Source: Skermanella sp. TT6 (GTDB lineage Bacteria > Pseudomonadota > Alphaproteobacteria > Azospirillales > Azospirillaceae). From it: a DNA stretch of 64,000 bases. Shown here piece by piece: positions 52,765-62,740 of this stretch. Position 1 is the first letter of the stretch; every line of letters starts with the position of its first letter. The position numbers and the translations under genes were made by a program. The notes under the pieces were generated by a model. It made no database searches. It saw only the letters and a list, made by a program, of their open reading frames with translations, and had not been told where the DNA came from. The stretch is taken from contig NZ_CP067420.1 in the NCBI RefSeq assembly GCF_016653635.2, positions 3,755,501 through 3,819,500 of the forward strand, written 5' to 3'.

Positions 52765-54894
52765 TCAGGCAGCCTGCCGGATGGCCGGCCGCCGCTCCGC
52801 GGCGAAGCGCGCCACCGCCCCGTCGGCTCCCTTGATGTGGGTCTGCCACCATCCGCCCAGCAGGCCGACCACGTCGATTCCCCGGATCTCGGCGCCCTTG
52901 CGGTAGGTCTCGGAGAGCGCGTCGAGGCGGGAGATGAACATCTGGTGCTGGCGGCGGTGCTCGCCCGCCTCCGGATAGCCGATGCGGGTCATGAACTCCT
53001 CCTCCTCGCTGAAATGCTCGAAGGCGTAAGCGCGCAGTTCGTCGAAGGCGGCGGACAGGACCTTCGGGTCCTCTCCGCGCTTCACGCTGGCGTAAACGCG
53101 GTTGGCAAGCTCCAGCAGTTTCCTGTGCTCGGCGTCGATGCGGGGGATACCGAACTCCAGGTCCGCCCCCCACTCGACCAGGGCGCCGACCTCGACCTCC
53201 TCGAAGCGGACCTGCTTCAGGAAGCCGTCGACCTTCCGCTTCAGCACCTCGGCGTATTCCCCGAGCGCCTCGGCGGTCCGGTGCATTTCCTCGGTGGCGC
53301 CGGCAGACTCAGTCGCGGCCAGCTCGACCAGGGCGATCGCGTCGGTCACGCCCGCCGTTCCCGCCGCTCCCTGGTCGGCGTTGCGCGCGATCTCCTGCGT
53401 GGCCGAGTGCTGCTGCTCGACCGCGGTCGAGATCGCCGCGGCGACCCCGCTCATGTCGCGGTTGACCTGCACGATCGCCGCGATGGCCTCCGCCGACGCG
53501 TGGGTGCCGCCCTGGATCTCGGCGATCCGGCGGGTGATCTCCTCGGTCGCCCGGGCGGTCTGGGTGGCCAGCGCCTTCACTTCCGACGCGACGATGGCGA
53601 AGCCCTTGCCGGCCTCCCCGGCGCGCGCGGCCTCGATGGTCGCGTTGAGGGCCAGCAGGTTGGTCTGCCCGGCGATGTCCGCGATCAGCTGGACGACGGC
53701 GCCGATCCCGCCGACCTTCTCCTCCAGGAGGCGGATCGCGTCGCTGGTCACGGCCGTCTCCCTCACCGCCGTCACCGCCATGGCCGATGCCTGCGTCGCC
53801 TGCCGCGAGATCTCGTGGATCGAGCTGCTCAGCTCCTCCGCGGCGGCCGCCACGGTCTGCACGCTGGCCAGCGCCTCCCCCGAGGAAGCGGAGACGGTCG
53901 CGACCTGCGCCTGGGTCTCCCGCACGCCGGCCGACATCCGCCGGGCGTTGTCGCGCATGGCCTGGTCGGCGGCGGTCAGGCCGTCCAGGATGCCGACGAC
54001 CGTCACCTCGAACTCCCGGATGAAGGTCTCCATCTGCCGCTGCTTGCGCTCCTTCTCCAGCCGCTGGCTCTCCTGGGTTTCGGACAGCATGCGGGCCTGG
54101 ATCAGCCCGTCCTTGAACACCTCGACCGTCCGGGCCATGTCGCCGATCTCGTCCGCCCGGCCGGTGGCCGGCACCGCGACGTCGACGGAGCCCTGGGACA
54201 GGCGGGTCATAACCAGCCGAAGGCCGGAGAGCGGGCGCACGATCGATCGGGTGACCAGGGCCGCCCCGCCCAGCACGACGGCCATCACCGCCGCGAAGAT
54301 GGCGACCAGGAACAGGGCCTTCTGCCGGAAGACGCGGTCGACGTCATCGACGTAGATCCCGGTGCCGACGACCCAGTCCCAGCCGGGGATGCGTTTCACG
54401 TACGAAATCTTCGGCAGCGGCTCGGTTTCCCCGGGCTTCGTCCAGCGGTACCGGACGAAACCGCTGCCCTGCTCCCGCGCGACCTGGTTGAACGCCTCGA
54501 ACATCGCCATGCCGTCGGCGTCCCTGATGTCGAGGACGCTTCGGCCGATCCGCTCCGGCAGGGTCGGATGACCGATCAGGATGCCGTCGAGATCGTTGAT
54601 CCAGAAATAATTGGTGTTCTCGTAGCGCAGCATGGCGATCGCGTCGACCGCCGCCCGCCTGGCGGCGTCCTGGGGCACGGCGCCCCTGGCGGCCATCTCC
54701 GCGTGGGTGACCGCGATGTTGGCCGCGGCATCGACGAGGTCGCGCGCCTTCAGCACGCGGTCATGCAGCAGTTCGGAGCGGAGATTGACCAGCGCGATGA
54801 CGCCGATGACGACCATGCCGGCGGATGCCAGGAAAACCAGGGCCATGAGGCGGCCTTGAAGCCTGACTTGCGGCAATCCCAACCGAACCGACAT
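52765..54894 (-). CDS. methyl-accepting chemotaxis protein fused to bacteriohemerythrin
   Basis: This 709-aa receptor has a TM helix (about 15-38) and a periplasmic Cache-type sensor ([19 protein letters not shown], then [15 protein letters not shown]). A second TM (195-218) leads to a HAMP domain and the MCP signalling hairpin ([20 protein letters not shown]). The C-terminus is a hemerythrin domain with all ligands visible: [25 protein letters not shown] and HIKGAD. It probably senses a small ligand outside and oxygen or redox state inside. I chose ATG 54894 ([14 protein letters not shown]). It stands alone, near no che operon. Confidence 0.93.
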   Translation of the reverse strand: MSVRLGLPQVRLQGRLMALVFLASAGMVVIGVIALVNLRSELLHDRVLKARDLVDAAANIAVTHAEMAARGAVPQDAARRAAVDAIAMLRYENTNYFWINDLDGILIGHPTLPERIGRSVLDIRDADGMAMFEAFNQVAREQGSGFVRYRWTKPGETEPLPKISYVKRIPGWDWVVGTGIYVDDVDRVFRQKALFLVAIFAAVMAVVLGGAALVTRSIVRPLSGLRLVMTRLSQGSVDVAVPATGRADEIGDMARTVEVFKDGLIQARMLSETQESQRLEKERKQRQMETFIREFEVTVVGILDGLTAADQAMRDNARRMSAGVRETQAQVATVSASSGEALASVQTVAAAAEELSSSIHEISRQATQASAMAVTAVRETAVTSDAIRLLEEKVGGIGAVVQLIADIAGQTNLLALNATIEAARAGEAGKGFAIVASEVKALATQTARATEEITRRIAEIQGGTHASAEAIAAIVQVNRDMSGVAAAISTAVEQQHSATQEIARNADQGAAGTAGVTDAIALVELAATESAGATEEMHRTAEALGEYAEVLKRKVDGFLKQVRFEEVEVGALVEWGADLEFGIPRIDAEHRKLLELANRVYASVKRGEDPKVLSAAFDELRAYAFEHFSEEEEFMTRIGYPEAGEHRRQHQMFISRLDALSETYRKGAEIRGIDVVGLLGGWWQTHIKGADGAVARFAAERRPAIRQAA

Positions 54895-55047
54895 CACTGA
54901 TCCCCCGGACTCGACCGGACGCGGATGAGCCGCGTCCGGCAAGATCCTGAGCACCAGCGATTAAAAAAATTACATTTGGATGTCCGGATCGACGGCTGCG
55001 GCGGTGGGCAAATTGCCGCAGCCGCCGATCCGGACGGCGACCGGGAC

Positions 55048-58000
55048 CTATGTCCGCAGGCCGAGCCCCGGCGGAATGATCCGCCAGATCCCGCAGGGGT
55101 TATTGAACGGGTCGAGATGGATCTGCTGGAGCTTGCCGTACCAGAAGAAGCGCCCGCCGGTGAAAAGGTCCTCGACCTCCACGTGGGCGCTGTCCGGCAG
55201 GCCCAGTTCCCATAGCGGGACCTCGATGGTCGCCCCGTGGGCGTTGTGCGGGTCCAGGTTGGCGGCGATCAGGATGAAGTTGTCCTTGTTCGGCGTCATC
55301 TTGCCGTAATACAGGATGTTGTCGTCGAAGGCGTTGTAGAAGCGCAGGTTGTCGTACTCGTGCAGCGCCGGGTTCTCCCGCCGAATCTTGTTGATCCGCG
55401 TGATGTAGCTCCGGATGTTGCCCGGCCGGTCCCAGTCCCACGCCTTGATCTCGTACTTCTCGGAGTTCAGGTACTCCTCCTTGCCCGGGATCGGCGCGCC
55501 CTCGCACAGCTCGTAGCCGCTGTAGAGGCCGTAGACGCTGGACAGGGTGGAGGCCAGCACGGCGCGCATCTTGAACGCCGCCGGGCCGCCGGTCTGCAGG
55601 ATCGGCGGGTTGATGTCGGGCGTGTTGGCGAAGAAGTTGGCCCGCATGTACTCCTTGGGCTCCAGCGAGGTCAGCTCGACCAGATAGTCCGTGATCTCCT
55701 GCTTGAAATTGCGCCAGGTGAAGTACGAATAGCTCTGGGTGAATCCCACCTTGGCCAGCCGCTTCATCATCTTCGGCTTAGTGAAGGCCTCGGCCAGGAA
55801 CAGCGCGTCGGGATGGCGGTCCTGCACTTCGCGGATCATCCATTCCCAGAACGGCAGCGGCTTGGTGTGCGGGTTGTCCACCCGGAAGATCTTGACGCCC
55901 CGGTCCGCCCAGAACAGCACGACGTCGCGCAGCGCGTACCAGATGTCGGGCATGGCGCCGCGGTAGAAGTGGACGTTCACGATGTCCTGGTACTTCTTGG
56001 GCGGGTTCTCGGCATACTTGATGGTGCCGTCGGGGCGCCAGTCGAACCACTCCGGATGCTGCTTGATCCAGGGATGGTCGGGCGAGCACTGGATCGCGAA
56101 GTCGATCGCGATCTCCAGCCCGTGGGAATGGGCAGCCTTCACCAGCCGCTCGAAATCCTCGAAGCTGCCCAGCTCGGGATGCAGCGCGTCGTGGCCGCCC
56201 TCGTCGGAGCCGATCGCGTAGGGGCTCCCGACATCGCCCTCGCCGGCGTTCAGGGTGTTGTTCCTGCCCTTGCGGAAGGTCCGCCCGATCGGGTGGATCG
56301 GCGTGAAGTAAAGCACGTCGAAGCCCATGTCGCGCACATAGGGCAGCTTCTTGATGACGTCGTCGAAGGTGCCGTGGCGGTTCGGATCGTCGCTCATGGA
56401 GCGCGGGAACACCTCGTACCACGCGGCGTAGCGCGCCGCGGTCCGGTCTACGAAGCATTCCAGCTCGCTCTTGTAGCGGGACCGGTTCGTGCGCTCGCCC
56501 GACCGGCGCATGGCGATGTGCAGGTCGTTAGACAGCAGCAGCCTCGTCGCCAGCTCGTCGTCCGCCCGTCCGCCGTCCTCCCCGCCGTGGGCCAGCCGGT
56601 TCAGCGTGGTGTCCATCACCTCGCGGTCGGGACCGGTGGCCTTGGCGGCGGCCCGCTCGACCAGTTCCCGCCCCTCGATCAGCTCCAGCGAGATCACCTG
56701 GCCGGCGTCGCGCTTCTTGATGAAGTCGCCCCGCCAGGTCTCGAACAGGTCGCGCCACGCCTCGACCGTGTACCAGTATCGGCCGTTCTGGGTCAGCGGG
56801 ATGCGGCCGGTCCACCTGTCGTTGTCGAAGAAGACCAGCGGCTCCTCGTGCCAGGCGTCGTCGCCCTGGACGCGGTATTTCAGGCAGGCGTTGATCTTCT
56901 CGTGCCCGTCGGAGAAGACGTCGGCCCAGACCTCCAGCACGTCGCCGACCTCGCGCTTGATCGCGAAGCGGCCGCCGTCCAGCTCGGGATAGATCGCCTC
57001 GATGGCGATGCGGTCCGCCGCCAGGCTCTCCAGCAGCCGTCCCGAGGCTTCCTTGCGCTCGGCGCTATCCACGCCGTTCGAGACCTTGGCCCGGGCCTCC
57101 GGGTTGCCGCGGAACACCCTCATCTCCAGGGGCGCCAGCACGATCGGCTCGCCCGGCCGGAACAGCTGCGGCGAGCATTGCGGCGTCACGTCGCGGAACC
57201 CGTCGAACTGCCCGCCGGTCGCGGCCAGCAGCGGGCCGGGATCGATGGTGTGGGACCGGTTCTCGTCGGGATTGATCAGGATGACGGCGCAATCGTCGAC
57301 GTCGCCGGCGCCCTTGCGGCACAGGCCGACCAGCGGGCTGTGCGGGGCCGTGATGCGGAACTGCGGGCCTTCCACGTTGAAGGCCGGCGTCGCGGCCCGC
57401 ATCGCGTTCACGTCGGCGACGAACTGGCTGATGTCGACCTTCGGCTCCTCCCAGTCCTCCGGCGTGGTCTTGACCACGTCCATCTTGCGCGTGAAGCCGT
57501 ATTCGTAGCCGACCGGCATCATCACGCCCGAGGAGAAGCAGGCCGAGAACAGGTAGCGCATCTTCAGGTGCGCGGCCAGCCGCTCCCGGTCCTGGCTGCC
57601 CACGTCGGCGGCCAGCCGGTCGGTGTCGTGGCTCTCGGGGAAGGCGACCGACGGGGCGATGTGGCGGAACTGGTTGTACTGGTCGAGCAGCCAGGGGGCC
57701 TGGAAGTCCCACCATTTGGCGCTGTTGAACAGATAGTCGAACCCGGCGTCGCCCAGCGCATCGACCTGCTCGATCGTGCAGCCCAGGGTCTCCGCGTAGA
57801 ACTCGACCTCGCCGTCCACCTCGTGGGCGGCGTCGATCAGCGCCCGCCAGACCGAGGCGGGCACCTGGTACGCGGCGTCGCAGCGGAAGCCCTTGACGCC
57901 CAGGCCGACATGGTGGCGGACATAGTTGGCCCAGTACTCGACCAGCCCGGCGCGGGCCTGCTCGTTCTCGTAGTCCAGCTCGGCCAAGTCGCCCCAGATC

Positions 58001-58404
58001 GTGACGTTGCTCGGATCGACCGGATCGACCGCGCGCGGGCTGTAGAGGCTGCCATCGGCCTCGCGGCGGTACCAGTCGGGATGCTGCTCGGCCAGGACCG
58101 CGTCCTTGGCGGTGTGGTTGACCACCAGATCCAGCATCACCCGCAGGCCCTTCTCCCGCGCGTTCCGGCAGAAGCCCCGGATCAGGTCGTCGGGGTGTTC
58201 CGACGCTCCGCCCTGGAAGCGATCGTGCAGCCGGTACGGGTCCTTGACCGCGTAGAGGCTGCCGGAGAACCCCGGGTAATGGATGGGGTTGAGGAAGACC
58301 CAGTCGAACTGCATTCCGGCGATGCGCGCCAGATGCCCGGACCAATCATGGACCGAGCCGACCAGCAGCGGGAAAAGATTGTAGATCCGCGGTCCGAGAG
58401 TCAC
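55048..58404 (-). CDS. glgE: alpha-amylase-like domain fused to GlgE maltosyltransferase
   Basis: This 1118-aa protein has two GH13-type halves. Residues 1-450 form an amylase-like barrel (GMQFDWVFLNPIHYPGF, VMLDLVVNHTAKD, GFRCDAAYQVP, FPESHDTDR). From about 480 onward it matches GlgE, with KKLPYVRDMGFDVLYFTPIHPIG, AIDFAIQCSPDHPW and KIFRVDNPHTKPLPFWEW, plus the Glu in FLAEAFTKPKMM. GlgE moves maltose from maltose-1-phosphate to alpha-glucans. The fused N-terminal domain may act on the same glucan. No glgB or treS lies nearby. It is divergent from ppk2. Confidence 0.92.
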   Translation of the reverse strand: MTLGPRIYNLFPLLVGSVHDWSGHLARIAGMQFDWVFLNPIHYPGFSGSLYAVKDPYRLHDRFQGGASEHPDDLIRGFCRNAREKGLRVMLDLVVNHTAKDAVLAEQHPDWYRREADGSLYSPRAVDPVDPSNVTIWGDLAELDYENEQARAGLVEYWANYVRHHVGLGVKGFRCDAAYQVPASVWRALIDAAHEVDGEVEFYAETLGCTIEQVDALGDAGFDYLFNSAKWWDFQAPWLLDQYNQFRHIAPSVAFPESHDTDRLAADVGSQDRERLAAHLKMRYLFSACFSSGVMMPVGYEYGFTRKMDVVKTTPEDWEEPKVDISQFVADVNAMRAATPAFNVEGPQFRITAPHSPLVGLCRKGAGDVDDCAVILINPDENRSHTIDPGPLLAATGGQFDGFRDVTPQCSPQLFRPGEPIVLAPLEMRVFRGNPEARAKVSNGVDSAERKEASGRLLESLAADRIAIEAIYPELDGGRFAIKREVGDVLEVWADVFSDGHEKINACLKYRVQGDDAWHEEPLVFFDNDRWTGRIPLTQNGRYWYTVEAWRDLFETWRGDFIKKRDAGQVISLELIEGRELVERAAAKATGPDREVMDTTLNRLAHGGEDGGRADDELATRLLLSNDLHIAMRRSGERTNRSRYKSELECFVDRTAARYAAWYEVFPRSMSDDPNRHGTFDDVIKKLPYVRDMGFDVLYFTPIHPIGRTFRKGRNNTLNAGEGDVGSPYAIGSDEGGHDALHPELGSFEDFERLVKAAHSHGLEIAIDFAIQCSPDHPWIKQHPEWFDWRPDGTIKYAENPPKKYQDIVNVHFYRGAMPDIWYALRDVVLFWADRGVKIFRVDNPHTKPLPFWEWMIREVQDRHPDALFLAEAFTKPKMMKRLAKVGFTQSYSYFTWRNFKQEITDYLVELTSLEPKEYMRANFFANTPDINPPILQTGGPAAFKMRAVLASTLSSVYGLYSGYELCEGAPIPGKEEYLNSEKYEIKAWDWDRPGNIRSYITRINKIRRENPALHEYDNLRFYNAFDDNILYYGKMTPNKDNFILIAANLDPHNAHGATIEVPLWELGLPDSAHVEVEDLFTGGRFFWYGKLQQIHLDPFNNPCGIWRIIPPGLGLRT

Positions 58405-58589
58405 TAGCCCATCCTCGCAACGTTGAACTTTCGCGGGTAGCTTCGGGCGGCGGTACCGGCACGGCGTGGTTCCACGCTCCGGCCGCCTGCCCCCTGCCCG
58501 CCGGTTGCGGATTAAACCGATGCGACCGAACTATGGTTCCACGCGTTGAACTCCGCACAAGCCCTCCCGCCGCAGACGAGACGACCCAG

Positions 58590-59426
58590 ATGAGCCGCAC
58601 CGAGATCAAGCCCGACAAGTCGAAGATCCGCCTGGACAAGCTGGTCCAGGACGGCGACCGTTTCGCCGACAAGGCGGCCTACGAGAAGCGGCTCGACGCC
58701 CTCCAGACCGAGCTGCTCCACATCCAGCAGACCTACTGGCACGAGAAGCGGCGGGCCGTGCTGGTGTTCGAGGGCTGGGACGCCGCGGGCAAGGGCGGTG
58801 CCATCCGCAGGATCACCGAACCGCTCGATCCGCGGGGATTCCATGTCTGGCCGATCGGCGCCCCCAAGCAGGAGGAAATAGGCCAGCATTACCTGTGGCG
58901 CTTCTGGCAGCGCCTGCCCGGCCCCGGCACCTTCGCGATCTTCGACCGCTCCTGGTACGGCAGGGTGCTGGTCGAGCGCGTCCAGGAGTTCGCCAAGCCC
59001 AAGGAATGGAAACGCGCCTACGACGAGATCAACGAGTTCGAGCGCCTGCTGGTGGACGACGGCGTGCGTATCGTGAAGCTGTTCTTCCACATCACCCAGG
59101 AGGAACAGCTCGACCGCTTCCGGGAACGCCTGACCAACCCCTACAAGCGCTGGAAGCTGACAGAGGAGGATCTGCGCAACCGGGCGCGCTGGGACGACTA
59201 TGTCGGGGCGGCCGAGGACATGTTCGACAAGACCTCCACCCTCGCCGTCCCCTGGCACGCCATCGCCGCGAACAGCAAGTGGCATGCCAGGGTCGCTTCG
59301 CTGGAGATCATCACCCAGGCCCTGCGCAGGGACGTCAACATCGCGCCGCCGCCGGTCGATCCCGCCGTGATCGACGCGGCCGCCGAGATGCTCGGCGTCC
59401 ATTTCAGCGGTCTGAAGGAGGCTTAG
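58590..59426 (+). CDS. ppk2: polyphosphate kinase 2 family protein
   Basis: This 278-aa P-loop kinase has Walker A FEGWDAAGKGGAI, the lid motif FDRSWYGRVLVERV, and Asp residues of Walker B type. Length and motifs fit class I PPK2, which phosphorylates nucleoside diphosphates from polyphosphate. I chose ATG 58590 (MSRTEIKPDKSKIRLDKL). It is divergent from the amylase-GlgE gene (185 bp) and convergent with hppD, 21 bp away. Confidence 0.93.
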   Translation: MSRTEIKPDKSKIRLDKLVQDGDRFADKAAYEKRLDALQTELLHIQQTYWHEKRRAVLVFEGWDAAGKGGAIRRITEPLDPRGFHVWPIGAPKQEEIGQHYLWRFWQRLPGPGTFAIFDRSWYGRVLVERVQEFAKPKEWKRAYDEINEFERLLVDDGVRIVKLFFHITQEEQLDRFRERLTNPYKRWKLTEEDLRNRARWDDYVGAAEDMFDKTSTLAVPWHAIAANSKWHARVASLEIITQALRRDVNIAPPPVDPAVIDAAAEMLGVHFSGLKEA

Positions 59427-59447
59427 GGAGCCGGCTCCCCCGCCCCC

Positions 59448-60527
59448 TCACCCGTCTTCCTGAAGCACGCCGCGGCGGATCTGGTCGCGCTCGATGCTCT
59501 CGAACAGCGCCCGGAAATTGCCCTCGCCGAACCCCTCGTCGCCCTTGCGCTGGATCACCTCGAAGAAGATCGGCCCGATCACCGTGTTGGTGAAGATCTG
59601 GAGCAGCAGGCCGCCGCCGGGCGCGCCGTCGATCAGCAGGTGGTCCCGCTTCAGGCGCTCCACGTCCTCGCCGTGTCCCGGCAGCCGCTCCGCCAGCATC
59701 TCGTAATAGGTGTCGGGGGGCGGCGCCAGGAACTCCACGCCCCGGCTGCGGGCCAGCTCGACCGTTCCGTAGATATCCTCGGTCGCCAGCGCGATGTGCT
59801 GGATGCCCTCGCCCTTGTAGGCCCGGAGATATTCCTCGATCTGCGACTTGTCGTCGGAGGATTCGTTGATCGGGATCCGGATCTTGCCGCAGGGGCTGGT
59901 CATCGCCTTGGACTTCAGCCCGGTCAGCTTGCCCTCGATGTCGAAATACCGGATCTCGCGGAAATTGAACAGTTTCGTATAGAAGTCGGACCACTCCGTC
60001 ATCCGGCCGCGATGCACGTTGTGGGTCAGGTGGTCGATCGAGGTCAGGCCGAGTCCCTTCGGCGCGCTCTCCGCCCCCTCGACGAACTCGAAATCGACGT
60101 CGTAGATGCTGCGGTCGCCGTAGCGGTCCACCAGATAGATCAGGCTGCCGCCGATGCCCTGGATCGCCGGGATGTTCAGCTCCATCGGCCCTGCGGTGCC
60201 GGCCACCCCTTTGGCGCCCAGTTCGACGGCCCTCCTGTAGGCATGGGCGGCGTCGGCGACGCGGAACGCGATCGCGCAGACGCTGGGGCCGTGGACCCTG
60301 GCGAAGGCCTGGGCGAAGCTGTCGGGCTCCGCGTTGACGATGAAGTTGACTCCGCCCTGACGGTACAGGGTCACGTCCTTGGAACGATGGCGCGCCACGG
60401 CGGTGAACCCCATCCGTTCGAACAGGGCGCCCAGTTCCTTGGTATCCGGAGCGGTGTACTCGACGAACTCGAACCCGTCGGTGCCCATCGGGTTCTGGTC
60501 GGTGATCCGGCCGTCTGGCTTCGGCAT
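59448..60527 (-). CDS. hppD: 4-hydroxyphenylpyruvate dioxygenase
   Basis: This 359-aa non-haem iron enzyme converts 4-hydroxyphenylpyruvate to homogentisate in tyrosine breakdown. The metal ligands are His in SIDHLTHNV, His in [10 protein letters not shown] and Glu in [29 protein letters not shown] is the typical C-terminal gate helix. ATG 60527 follows AGGGGAGGAA. No hmgA or fahA is visible nearby, so it is not in the usual tyrosine operon. Confidence 0.95.
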   Translation of the reverse strand: MPKPDGRITDQNPMGTDGFEFVEYTAPDTKELGALFERMGFTAVARHRSKDVTLYRQGGVNFIVNAEPDSFAQAFARVHGPSVCAIAFRVADAAHAYRRAVELGAKGVAGTAGPMELNIPAIQGIGGSLIYLVDRYGDRSIYDVDFEFVEGAESAPKGLGLTSIDHLTHNVHRGRMTEWSDFYTKLFNFREIRYFDIEGKLTGLKSKAMTSPCGKIRIPINESSDDKSQIEEYLRAYKGEGIQHIALATEDIYGTVELARSRGVEFLAPPPDTYYEMLAERLPGHGEDVERLKRDHLLIDGAPGGGLLLQIFTNTVIGPIFFEVIQRKGDEGFGEGNFRALFESIERDQIRRGVLQEDG

Positions 60528-60848
60528 GGTTTCCTCCCCTAATGGCTTTTCAGGCAGAGCAAGAAAGACCTGTTTAGCCATATGGGGCGCGGGACCGTTG
60601 CCCGCCGCCGAAATTTCCTCGATCCGGCGCGCGCCGGGTCCGGTACGCATCGCGGCTGCGGCAATGAGTCCCAAAATGATTTATAGAGTTATGTAGTTTT
60701 CCTGGATTGTTACAGGTCAAAGGCATCAACATTACAAAAATAATAAGATTACACTGCTGGAGAAATCTCGTCTCACCGATGCATTGTCAGCGACCTCTAT
60801 TTAGATGTATATCGGCGCCGACTTCGCAAGCCCTAGAGGAGCCGGCGC
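60528..60848. other. AT-rich divergent promoter region
   Basis: These 321 bp separate hppD (leftward) from the LpxH-like gene (rightward). The part between about 60670 and 60800 is AT-rich (acattacaaaaataataag near 60731), as expected for promoters, but no consensus pair is convincing. No gene or RNA is recognised. Confidence 0.5.
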
Positions 60849-61643
60849 ATGCAGCCAGACATTGGTGTGCGGCACTATCGAAGCATCTGGATCTCGGACG
60901 TTCACCTGGGAACCCGCGGTTGCCAGGCCGACCTTCTTCTGGATTTCCTCCGCTGTCACGAGTCCGAGTACCTGTATCTCGTCGGCGACATCGTCGACGG
61001 GTGGCGGCTGAAGCGCAGCTGGTACTGGCCGCAGGCCCACAACGACGTGGTCCAGAAGCTTCTGCGCCGCGCGCGCAAGGGCGCCAAGGTCTTCTACATC
61101 CCGGGCAACCATGACGAGGCGTTCCGGGAATATATCGGGTTGAACTTCGGCGGGGTCGCCGTGGTCGAGGATGCGGTCCATACCACGGCCGACGGAAGGC
61201 GGCTCCTGGTGATCCACGGCGACCAGTTCGACGCCGTCGTCAAATACGCCAAATGGCTCGCCCACCTGGGCGACGGCGCCTATACGGCGCTGCTCGGGAT
61301 CAACACCTGGTTCAACTATGTGCGCCGAAAGCTGGGTTTCACGTACTGGTCCCTTTCGGCCTACCTGAAGCACCGCGTCAAGAACGCCGTCGAGTATATC
61401 GGCGACTACGAGAAGGCGCTGGCGGAGGAGGCGCGCCGCCGCAACGTCGATGGAGTCATCTGCGGGCATATCCACAGCGCCGAAATGCGTCCCATGGAGG
61501 GGGTGCTCTATTGCAACGACGGAGATTGGGTCGAATCCTGCACGGCTCTCGTCGAGCACGAGAGCGGCGAGCTGGAAATCATAAACTGGGCGGCTTCACG
61601 TCGCTTGCTGCCAGTCAAGGTCTCAGCCAGGGCGGCAGCGTGA
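60849..61643 (+). CDS. UDP-2,3-diacylglucosamine diphosphatase-like metallophosphoesterase
   Basis: This 264-aa calcineurin-type hydrolase has the metal motifs SDVHLG, GDIVDGW, PGNHDE, HGDQFD and CGHIHSAE. This arrangement fits the LpxH-like family, which cleaves UDP-2,3-diacylglucosamine to lipid X in lipid A synthesis. The canonical LpxH is about 240 aa, so this is close. The ATG follows GAGGAG. Its stop overlaps the GTG of the glycosyltransferase (GTGA at 61640-61643), so they are coupled. A WaaA gene follows, which supports an envelope role. Another substrate is possible. Confidence 0.87.
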   Translation: MQPDIGVRHYRSIWISDVHLGTRGCQADLLLDFLRCHESEYLYLVGDIVDGWRLKRSWYWPQAHNDVVQKLLRRARKGAKVFYIPGNHDEAFREYIGLNFGGVAVVEDAVHTTADGRRLLVIHGDQFDAVVKYAKWLAHLGDGAYTALLGINTWFNYVRRKLGFTYWSLSAYLKHRVKNAVEYIGDYEKALAEEARRRNVDGVICGHIHSAEMRPMEGVLYCNDGDWVESCTALVEHESGELEIINWAASRRLLPVKVSARAAA

Positions 61644-62662
61644 AGATACTGATCGTTTCGGATGCGTGGTACCCCCAGGTCAACGGCGTCGTCCGCACCC
61701 TGACGACCATTCGGGAAGAGCTGGAGAAACTCGGCCACGCCGTCGAGATCATCGGCCCGGACCGCTTCCGGACCGTTCCGCTGCCCAGCTATCCGGAGAT
61801 CCGGCTGGCGCTCGGCGCCGGCCGCAAGCTCGCCCGCATGATCGAGGCCGCCAACCCCGGCGCCATCCACATCGCGACCGAGGGGCCGCTGGGGTTCGCC
61901 GCCAGAAGCTACTGCCTGAAGAACGGCATTCCGTTCACGACCGCCTATCACACCCGCTTTCCGGAGTATGTCCGGGACCGCGCCCCGGTACCGCTGGCGC
62001 TGAGCTACGCGGTCGTCCGGCGCTTCCATGCCCCGGCCGCCGCGGTCATGGTCGCGACGCAGTCGATCGAGGACGCGCTCAAGGCCCGCGGCTTCCGCAA
62101 CATCCGCCGCTGGTCCCGCGGGGTGGATACCGAGCTGTTCCGGCCGCGGTCCAAAGCCTTCCTGGACGATCCGCGGCCGATCACCCTGTATGTCGGCCGC
62201 GTCGCGGTGGAGAAGAACCTGGAGGCCTTCCTCAGGCTGGATCTTCCCGGCACCAAATACGTGGTCGGCGACGGCCCGCAACTGGAGGAGTACCGCCGGC
62301 GCTATCCGGGCGTGAAGTTCGCGGGCGCCCGCCACGGGGAAGAGCTGGCGCAGTATTACGCCGCGGCCGACGTCTTCGTCTTTCCGTCCCGGACGGACAC
62401 CTTCGGCCTCGTCCTGCTCGAAGCGCTGGCGTCGGGCGTGCCGGTCGCCGCCTTTCCGGTGCCGGGACCGCTCGACGTGCTGGACGGCGCGGCGGTCGGC
62501 TGCCTGGACGAGGATCTGGGCAAGGCCGTCAACTCCGCCCTCGCCATTCCCCCGGAACGCTGCCGCGAACATGCCCTGGCCTGGTCCTGGCGCGCCTCGG
62601 CCGAACAATTCATCAACAACCTCAAGCCTTTGAGCTGTTCGGACCGATTGGTACAGTCCTAA
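61640..62662 (+). CDS. glycosyltransferase family 4 protein
   Basis: This 340-aa GT-B protein starts with KILIVSDAWYPQVNGVVRTL, the N-terminal motif of the mannosyltransferase/SQD2-like group. The donor domain has TLYVGRVAVEKNLEAFL and the E-x7-E-type loop VFPSRTDTFGLVLLEALASG. It probably adds a sugar to a membrane lipid or lipid A core. GTG 61640 overlaps the LpxH-like stop by 4 nt. A longer frame begins inside that gene and is not credible. Confidence 0.9.
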   Translation: MKILIVSDAWYPQVNGVVRTLTTIREELEKLGHAVEIIGPDRFRTVPLPSYPEIRLALGAGRKLARMIEAANPGAIHIATEGPLGFAARSYCLKNGIPFTTAYHTRFPEYVRDRAPVPLALSYAVVRRFHAPAAAVMVATQSIEDALKARGFRNIRRWSRGVDTELFRPRSKAFLDDPRPITLYVGRVAVEKNLEAFLRLDLPGTKYVVGDGPQLEEYRRRYPGVKFAGARHGEELAQYYAAADVFVFPSRTDTFGLVLLEALASGVPVAAFPVPGPLDVLDGAAVGCLDEDLGKAVNSALAIPPERCREHALAWSWRASAEQFINNLKPLSCSDRLVQS

Positions 62663-62740
62663 GTCGAAAAGCCTTAGCCCTCCCCGACGATCGTGGTAAG
62701 GTGCCGCGCTTTTTCACGCCGGACTGGTCACCGTTCTCAG

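Noticed and set aside
55237-58407. 1056-codon plus-strand frame opposite the amylase-GlgE gene
   Set aside because: It is a mirror of a gene with unmistakable GH13 motifs, and the product shows no family features.
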